Assembly (NCBI GenBank): GCA_036562565.1
Contig: DATCJY010000095.1
Location: 1-6,254, forward strand
Direction of reading: 5' to 3'
Length of the DNA: 6,254 bases
DNA from: DATCJY01 sp036562565
Lineage (GTDB): Bacteria; Bacteroidota; Bacteroidia; Flavobacteriales_D; Sanyastnellaceae
Both the position numbers and the translations under genes were made by a program. Each line of letters starts with the position of its first letter. Position 1 is the first letter of the stretch. Below are positions 1-4,440 of the stretch, in pieces. Below the pieces are notes generated by a model, which did no database searches, was not told where the DNA came from, and worked only from the letters and a program-made list of their open reading frames with translations.

Positions 1-578
1 CCTGCGCCACAGCATAGGCCTTTCGCTCTGCAGCGTTTCATCTCCACCAATTCTGCATCTAGGCGTTGCAACACTTCGCGTGGAGCTTCATACACGTTGT
101 TTCCTCTGCCAAGGTAGCATGGGTCGTGGAAGGTGATGCGCTTGCCCTTGAATGTCTCACCATTCTTCATGGTGATTTTACCTTCGGCAATGAGGTCGTT
201 GATGAGCTGTGTGTGGTGTATTACTTCGTAGTTTCCACCCAATGACGGATACTCGTTTTTCAAGGTATTGAAACAGTGAGGACAACCGGTCACGATTTTC
301 TTCACCTGATATCCGTTCAGTACTTGAATGTTTTGCATGGCCATCATTTGGAAAAGAAACTCGTTACCTGCACGCTTGGCTGGATCTCCGGTGCAGGACT
401 CTTCTTGTCCAAGTATAGCAAATGACACTTTGCAGTGAGTGAGGATTTTGGCAATGGCCTTGGTGATTTTCTTGGCGCGGTCGTCAAAACTTCCGGCACA
501 TCCCACCCAGAATAGAATTTCAGGAACCTCGCCATTGGCAAGGCATTCAGCCATTGTTCTTACTTTGAGTTCGCTCAT
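1..578 (-). CDS. CCG-domain (Fe-S)-binding protein, HdrB/GlpC-like subunit, C-terminus cut by window edge
   Basis: 192 complete codons are visible, reading from ATG at 578 off the left edge. The family (HdrB, LldE and GlpC-type proteins) uses cysteine-rich CCG domains to hold an iron-sulfur cluster and pass electrons in heterodisulfide-reductase-like complexes. Visible landmarks are C27 in FWVGCAGSFDDR, C62 in EESCTGDPAKR, the C99-x-x-C102 pair in TGCPHCFNTL, then C154 in HDPCYLGRGN and C189-C190 in GLCCGA. Spacing fits two CCG modules: C27-x34-S61-C62-x36-CxxC, then C154-x34-CC with its CxxC lying beyond the window. The first module has Ser-Cys instead of Cys-Cys. Homologues of about 260 residues are usual from memory, so roughly 70 residues are missing. 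No signal peptide or membrane segment is seen, so it should be cytoplasmic, docked on the membrane subunit encoded just upstream. There is no Shine-Dalgarno; the leader is A-rich. The physiological electron donor and acceptor are unknown. Confidence 0.93.
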   Translation of the reverse strand, partial: MSELKVRTMAECLANGEVPEILFWVGCAGSFDDRAKKITKAIAKILTHCKVSFAILGQEESCTGDPAKRAGNEFLFQMMAMQNIQVLNGYQVKKIVTGCPHCFNTLKNEYPSLGGNYEVIHHTQLINDLIAEGKITMKNGETFKGKRITFHDPCYLGRGNNVYEAPREVLQRLDAELVEMKRCRAKGLCCGA

Positions 579-596
579 TTGTTTTTTATTGTTTTT

Positions 597-615
597 AGCG
601 TTGCCGCTGTACGCT
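597..615. repeat. Small inverted repeat between the two Fe-S genes
   Basis: AGCGT (597-601) and ACGCT (611-615) are perfect 5-bp arms around a 9-base loop, inside the 55-bp spacer between the membrane Fe-S gene and the CCG gene. On the minus-strand transcript it is followed by an A-rich stretch and not by a run of U, so it is not a convincing terminator. It could be a weak intercistronic hairpin, or chance. Confidence 0.25.
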
Positions 616-633
616 CAGTTGTTGTTGAATTGA

Positions 634-1968
634 TTAACTGTTTACCCAGTTGGCGCGGTCCAAGGCACTCATCGCCCATGGAGCACCGTTGTTCTCAATG
701 TTGTTGAACATCACCGTGATGCTCTCCGGAGATTTACTTTCTTCCATAATGAGGTATCTGCGCAAGTCAATGATGATCTCAAGCGGATTGATGTTCACGG
801 GGCATGCTTGTGTACAGGCGTTGCAGGATGTACATGCCCACAGTTCTTCTTCGGTGATATAATCGCGCAACAACGATTTGCCATCGTTGTATTCTTCTTT
901 GGGAGCGCAGGACAATTGGAAGAAGCCATTGTTTTTGTCCAACTCCATACCGATTGCTTCCATGCGGTCGCGCGTGTCCATCATGATTTTGCGTGGTGAT
1001 AGTTTCTTACCGGTTTGGTTAGCCGGACACTCTGAGGTGCAACGTCCACACTCCGTACAGGTGTATGCACTCATGAGTTGCACACGCGTGAGGTCAAATA
1101 CATCTTTTGCTCCGAAGCGGGTAGGAGCGCCTTCTTCCGGTGCAGGAACTTGAGCCGATGGATCCAACATGAGTTGTACCTCGTTGGTCACATTCTTCAT
1201 GTTGTCCAGCTGACCGGCAGGAACAAGCTTGCTATAATATGTATTGGGGAACGCAAGGATGATGTGCAAGTGCTTGGAGTAAGTGAGGTATACAATAAAG
1301 AAGAGAATACCTACAATGTGGAACCACCAACAGAAGCGCTCGATGAAAATCAAGGAGCCATCGCTGAGGCCGGAAAGCATCTCACTGATGAATGATGAAA
1401 CAGGGAAACTACCTGCTGCGATGTAGTGGTCCACACCGCGTTGTTGCAATAGATAGTCCGCAGCATTCATTGTGAGGAATGCTGTCATCAACAGGATTTC
1501 GGTTATCAGGATGAGGTTTGCATCGGTGCGGGGCCAGCTGGTCATCTCTGCTGACCAGAAGCGCTTGAGCTTCACCACGTTTCTTCTTACAAGAAAAATT
1601 GCACACGATACCCAAACCAACAAGGCCAAAACTTCAAAACTTCCAATTAGGAAATTGTAGAAGCTTCCCATGGGTGAGAGAAAACGGTGAGTGCCGAAAA
1701 TCCCGTCAATGAGAATCTCGAGTACTTCGATGTTGATGATGATGAAACCGATATAAACACACAAATGCAGGATGGCCGGCAGTGGTCGGGCAAACATTTT
1801 CTTTTGCCCCAATGCTACAAGAATCATCATGCGCATTCTCTCAGCCACACTACCGCTGACTTTTTGTTTTCTTCCAAGCTCAATGTTTCTCTTAACAAAT
1901 CTGTAACGCTTGTATGCTAAGAAGCCGGCCGCGGCCAATAGTACTATGAAGAGTATTTGTCCGATCAT
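634..1968 (-). CDS. Membrane (Fe-S)-binding protein: NarI/DsrM-like membrane domain fused to a 4Fe-4S dicluster domain
   Basis: 444 residues. Hydrophobic segments lie near residues 1-20, 64-88, 103-127, 149-170 and 211-238. The soluble C-terminal half carries two ferredoxin motifs: C304-x2-C307-x2-C310-x3-C314-P (CTECGRCTSECP) and C379-x2-C382-x2-C385-x3-C389-P (CTSCNACTQACP), which should bind two 4Fe-4S clusters on the cytoplasmic side. Histidines H68, H217, H233 and H235 sit in or beside membrane segments and could ligate heme b as in NarI/DsrM-type subunits; that is inference. The tail NIENNGAPW...DRANWV is, from memory, typical of Bacteroidota members of this family. With the CCG protein encoded 55 bp downstream it resembles a split DsrMK/HdrDE-like quinone-linked oxidoreductase. 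ATG at 1968 directly precedes the first membrane segment and no better start is seen. The substrate cannot be told from sequence; a glycolate/lactate-type or general thiol/quinone electron-transfer role is possible. Confidence 0.92.
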   Translation of the reverse strand: MIGQILFIVLLAAAGFLAYKRYRFVKRNIELGRKQKVSGSVAERMRMMILVALGQKKMFARPLPAILHLCVYIGFIIINIEVLEILIDGIFGTHRFLSPMGSFYNFLIGSFEVLALLVWVSCAIFLVRRNVVKLKRFWSAEMTSWPRTDANLILITEILLMTAFLTMNAADYLLQQRGVDHYIAAGSFPVSSFISEMLSGLSDGSLIFIERFCWWFHIVGILFFIVYLTYSKHLHIILAFPNTYYSKLVPAGQLDNMKNVTNEVQLMLDPSAQVPAPEEGAPTRFGAKDVFDLTRVQLMSAYTCTECGRCTSECPANQTGKKLSPRKIMMDTRDRMEAIGMELDKNNGFFQLSCAPKEEYNDGKSLLRDYITEEELWACTSCNACTQACPVNINPLEIIIDLRRYLIMEESKSPESITVMFNNIENNGAPWAMSALDRANWVNS

Positions 1969-2006
1969 ATTCTGTGTTAAGTGTATGAACGCAATGTAAT
2001 TATAAT

Positions 2007-2024
2007 CCTATGCGTGCATATAGG
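2007..2024. repeat. Imperfect inverted repeat upstream of the Fe-S operon
   Basis: CCTAT (2007-2011) pairs perfectly with ATAGG (2020-2024) around the centre GCGTGCAT; the arms extend to CCTATGC/GCATATAGG if two bases are bulged. It lies about 40 bp before the ATG at 1968 and just downstream of a weak -7-like sequence, a plausible operator or leader hairpin position. No family can be assigned to it, and short repeats like this also occur by chance. Confidence 0.25.
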
Positions 2025-2026
2025 TG

Positions 2027-2036
2027 CAAAAATGTA
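2027..2036 (-). promoter_or_regulatory. Weak candidate promoter -7 region for the Fe-S operon
   Basis: Minus-strand TACATTTTTG matches the Bacteroidetes -7 box TAnnTTTG with one mismatch in either register, about 58 bp before the ATG at 1968. I find no good TTTG or TTG element at the expected distance upstream. A promoter is expected somewhere between 1969 and 2084 because a terminator precedes this stretch, but this exact site is only a guess. Confidence 0.22.
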
Positions 2037-2084
2037 TTGAAATGGCTTTAGAAACTGTCTAAATATCACGGGGCATAATTAAGT

Positions 2085-2107
2085 AAAAAAGGGAATTACT
2101 TCCCTTT
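2085..2107 (-). terminator. Intrinsic terminator overlapping the end of mlaD
   Basis: On the minus strand the arms AAAGGGAA (2107-2100) and TTCCCTTT (2095-2088) form a perfect 8-bp stem around the tetraloop GTAA (2099-2096), with an unbroken run of six T at 2090-2085 whose first three also pair in the stem. The mlaD stop codon TAA is read from 2098-2096, so the hairpin loop contains the stop and the ascending arm encodes the last residues. Only three pairs are GC, so its strength is uncertain, but position, symmetry and T-tract all fit the end of the amidase-mlaD transcript. Confidence 0.7.
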
Positions 2108-3139
2108 CTCTTCAATTGCTTTGTCTATTTCCTCGCGAATGATTTCCATTTCTTTTTTCGAGAGCTCGTCTTTTTGCTGTTTTTTACCGCCAAACACCGA
2201 GAAGCTCAGGTAGCGGCCGGGATGTACACGCATGTCGTTGAGGAGCAAGTCCAAGCTGTGTGATGCATTCACAAGCTCCTGATGCAATGAGTCGTTGTTC
2301 ACCAATTTGCCCAAAGAGCCTTTTCCGCTATTGATGTCGGCAGATATCTGTGCAAACTCGCCCATCACCTGATCCACTTTCTTAATGGTACTTGCAAGGT
2401 TGAGGCGGGCCAAGGTGTCCGTGAATGACTCTGCATTCTTGATGGCTTTGGTCAATGCGGCATTGTTGTTCTTGAGGTTGGCTGAGATAGACTCTACGTT
2501 AATAAGGATGTCATCAACGCGTGTTCCGTTGCGGTCGAGAATTCTGTTGAGTTTTTGTGAAGTACCTTCAAGGTCTTTCATGGTGTTCTTGAGGCTTTTA
2601 AAGATATCCCCAAGGTCTCCGGTGTTGGCATCGTTAAGTACCATGTTCACGCTGTTGAGCACCGAGTCCACACTTGCAAATAATTCAGATGTTTTTTGTT
2701 TCAGCGGTTCGATTTCACTCTTGATGGATTCCGTCAATCCCATTGAAACGGAAGAGGAGAGGGTGTCACGGTTGTTGGCAAGCGTGGGGCTTTTGCCCAG
2801 CACTACTTCTATGGCTTTGCCACCAAACAAGTCGGCATCTCGGATTTGCAATTCGGTATCCACGGGAATCTTCAAATTGCCATCATTGAGTACTACCACG
2901 GCAATGATGGTTCCGTCACCGTTTTCATTCATATAAACATCCTTCACAATACCGATTTTGAAACCATTGAGGATAACCGGATTGGAAGGGATGAGGCCTG
3001 CGGAGTTGGTGTACACGGCATAATAGGTTTGTTGGCGAGACAAGAGGTTCACGCCTTTGAGGTAGTTCACGCCCAAATACAATACAGCAATGGCCACTAC
3101 CACTACTACTCCAATGATGAATTCTTTGCTTAATTTCAT
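2096..3139 (-). CDS. mlaD: MlaD/MCE-family lipid-transport protein
   Basis: 347 residues. MCE proteins form hexameric rings in the periplasm that pass phospholipids between the inner membrane and the outer membrane, normally with an MlaE permease and MlaF ATPase. A single N-terminal membrane anchor spans about residues 7-23 (EFIIGVVVVVAIAVLYLG). The MCE domain follows at about 37-116, with NPVILNGFKIGIVKDV at 53-68 and DADLFGGKAIEVVLG at 101-115. From about 135 to 305 it is predicted helical and rich in heptad-like Leu/Ile/Val, as expected of the helical tail that forms a channel in MCE hexamers. The stretch GKGSLGKLVNNDSLHQ (272-287) and the HPGRYLSFSVFG signature (306-317) are typical of Bacteroidota MCE proteins from memory. 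The last 30 residues are Lys/Glu rich. ATG lies 4 bp after the amidase stop, implying translational coupling. No permease or ATPase gene is present in this window. Phospholipid as cargo is inferred from the family. Confidence 0.93.
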   Translation of the reverse strand: MKLSKEFIIGVVVVVAIAVLYLGVNYLKGVNLLSRQQTYYAVYTNSAGLIPSNPVILNGFKIGIVKDVYMNENGDGTIIAVVVLNDGNLKIPVDTELQIRDADLFGGKAIEVVLGKSPTLANNRDTLSSSVSMGLTESIKSEIEPLKQKTSELFASVDSVLNSVNMVLNDANTGDLGDIFKSLKNTMKDLEGTSQKLNRILDRNGTRVDDILINVESISANLKNNNAALTKAIKNAESFTDTLARLNLASTIKKVDQVMGEFAQISADINSGKGSLGKLVNNDSLHQELVNASHSLDLLLNDMRVHPGRYLSFSVFGGKKQQKDELSKKEMEIIREEIDKAIEEKGK

Positions 3140-3143
3140 GTAA

Positions 3144-4433
3144 CTATTCTGCCGTTTGTGCTATCGCTTTGTTGAGGTCAATGCGTTGTCCATTTTCAAA
3201 TGCCACCACAAAAGCGTCTTTAAAACCAATGCTGCGCAAGTAGTCTTGCATCTTCTTGGCTTCTTTGAAGCTTGGCGTGCTGCCCGCAAGGTATTTGTGT
3301 ACCCCGCCTTGTATATAGCTTTCCACTCGGTCCAAACCTTTGAACTCAGGTGATTTCTTGTTGAGTGGTTTGGGCGATGAAAGTATTTGAACCTGGTATT
3401 TGATTCCTTTCGGTACTTCTTTCCAGATGACTGTGGGATGTGTTGCGGAGGCTTCCACAGTTGTCTGGAGTTTTGCAGGTTCTTCTATTTTCTTAGATGC
3501 TTCATTTGTGGTTTTTTCTTCTTGTTTCACAGCAACGGGCTCTGCCTTTGCAGGTGTCGGTTCTGCGATGGGGGCTACTTCAGGATTTGAAGTTCCCTTC
3601 TTGCCATCGGCCTTTTCCTTAAACTCTTTAAAGGCGCGGTAGATGGCTGAGGCCATGTAGGTTTTTCCGTCATCGCTGTGCAGGAAGTCTTCCTCTTCGC
3701 TGTTGGTGAGGAAACCAAGCTCCACAAGAATAGCGGGCATATTGGTGAAGCTTGTTACATAGTGACCGGCTTGTTTTACACCGCGGTCTTTGCGGCCTAC
3801 ACGCACACGGAATTGGTCTTGCACTTTCTTGGCGAGAGAGATGCTCTGGTCCAAGTAGGCATTTTCACGCATGCTCAGGATGATATAGGTATCAGGGTCT
3901 TTCGGGTCAAATCCCTGATAGGTCTTTTCATAATCTTTTTCGAGGAAGATGGTCGCGTTTTCGCGCATAGCGGCTTTCAAGCTTTCCTCGGTCTTGTGCA
4001 ATCCCATTACGAATGTTTCGGTACCAAAGGCAGCCTTGTTCTCAGCTGCGTTGCAGTGGATGGAGATGAATAAATCCGCTTTGGAGCTGTTGGCTATCTC
4101 TACGCGTTTATGCAACGTGGGGAAGGTGTCGCCCTTGCGCGTATAAACAACTTTGATTTCAGGGAAGTTCTCTTCGATGTATTTGCCCAAGAGGAGCGTC
4201 ACATCCAAGGCAACGTCTTTTTCGGTCTTTTTGTAACGACCTGTTCCAAGGTTCCCAGGGTCAGAGCCTCCGTGGCCGGCATCCAGCACCACTGTGTACT
4301 GCGCGGGTGGAGTCACAGGTGGCAAAGTGGCCGCCATTAGAATGACACCCAGTACAAGAATAGATACAACCAGTCGTTTCCCTCGCACAAAGCGAAATAT
4401 GGATGATTTGGATGTACTACGTTGGTCTTTCAT
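3144..4433 (-). CDS. N-acetylmuramoyl-L-alanine amidase (Amidase_3) with SPOR-like C-terminus
   Basis: Zinc amidase that cleaves the bond between MurNAc and L-Ala in peptidoglycan, acting in the periplasm. From ATG 4433 it has 430 codons including stop. Numbered from there: a basic N-terminus and one hydrophobic segment at about 20-36 (signal anchor or uncleaved signal); catalytic domain about 45-270 with zinc ligands H54 (VVLDAGHGG), E71 (KKTEKDVAL) and H126 (ISIHCNA) and catalytic E238 (AILVELGFLTN). A charged insertion at about 138-195, between the third ligand and the last helices, resembles the regulatory insertion of division amidases. A Pro/Ala/Lys/Glu linker (about 280-330) leads to a SPOR-like region at 343-424 (YQVQILSS to FVVAFENG), probably a glycan-binding module. 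The frame stays open upstream to ATG 4517, and ATG 4448 is also possible, but those extensions add no family sequence, run antisense to the lptD signal peptide, and 4517 lies upstream of the likely amidase promoter. It is the first gene of the operon with mlaD. Confidence 0.92.
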   Translation of the reverse strand: MKDQRSTSKSSIFRFVRGKRLVVSILVLGVILMAATLPPVTPPAQYTVVLDAGHGGSDPGNLGTGRYKKTEKDVALDVTLLLGKYIEENFPEIKVVYTRKGDTFPTLHKRVEIANSSKADLFISIHCNAAENKAAFGTETFVMGLHKTEESLKAAMRENATIFLEKDYEKTYQGFDPKDPDTYIILSMRENAYLDQSISLAKKVQDQFRVRVGRKDRGVKQAGHYVTSFTNMPAILVELGFLTNSEEEDFLHSDDGKTYMASAIYRAFKEFKEKADGKKGTSNPEVAPIAEPTPAKAEPVAVKQEEKTTNEASKKIEEPAKLQTTVEASATHPTVIWKEVPKGIKYQVQILSSPKPLNKKSPEFKGLDRVESYIQGGVHKYLAGSTPSFKEAKKMQDYLRSIGFKDAFVVAFENGQRIDLNKAIAQTAE

Positions 4434-4440
4434 AGCTTTG
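4407..4440 (+). promoter_or_regulatory. Candidate lptD promoter (Bacteroidetes type)
   Basis: TTTG at 4407-4410 is followed after 22 bp by TAGCTTTG at 4433-4440, an exact match to the -7 box TAnnTTTG with a spacer at the long end of the range known for Bacteroidota sigma factors. Transcription would begin near 4444-4447. The element lies inside the first nine codons of the divergent amidase gene and its -7 box overlaps the first base of that gene's ATG. If real, ATG 4441 of lptD would lie at or before the transcript start, which favours GTG 4486 as the true lptD start. Confidence 0.5.

Noticed and set aside
344..633. Small open frames around the start of the CCG gene on both strands
   Set aside because: They lie in alternative frames of a gene with a full set of conserved cysteine motifs; no independent evidence of translation.
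579..633. Intercistronic spacer as a terminator between the two Fe-S genes
   Set aside because: The 5-bp stem is not followed by a T-run on the minus strand, so the two genes are more likely co-transcribed.
2385..2936. Plus-strand open frame of 183 codons opposite mlaD
   Set aside because: Low-complexity Ser/Leu/Arg composition typical of an antisense reading of a helical protein; the minus strand encodes a clear MCE protein over the whole stretch.
3678..4073. Plus-strand open frame of 131 codons opposite the amidase
   Set aside because: Overlaps the zinc-ligand core of the amidase on the other strand and shows no domain or signal of its own.
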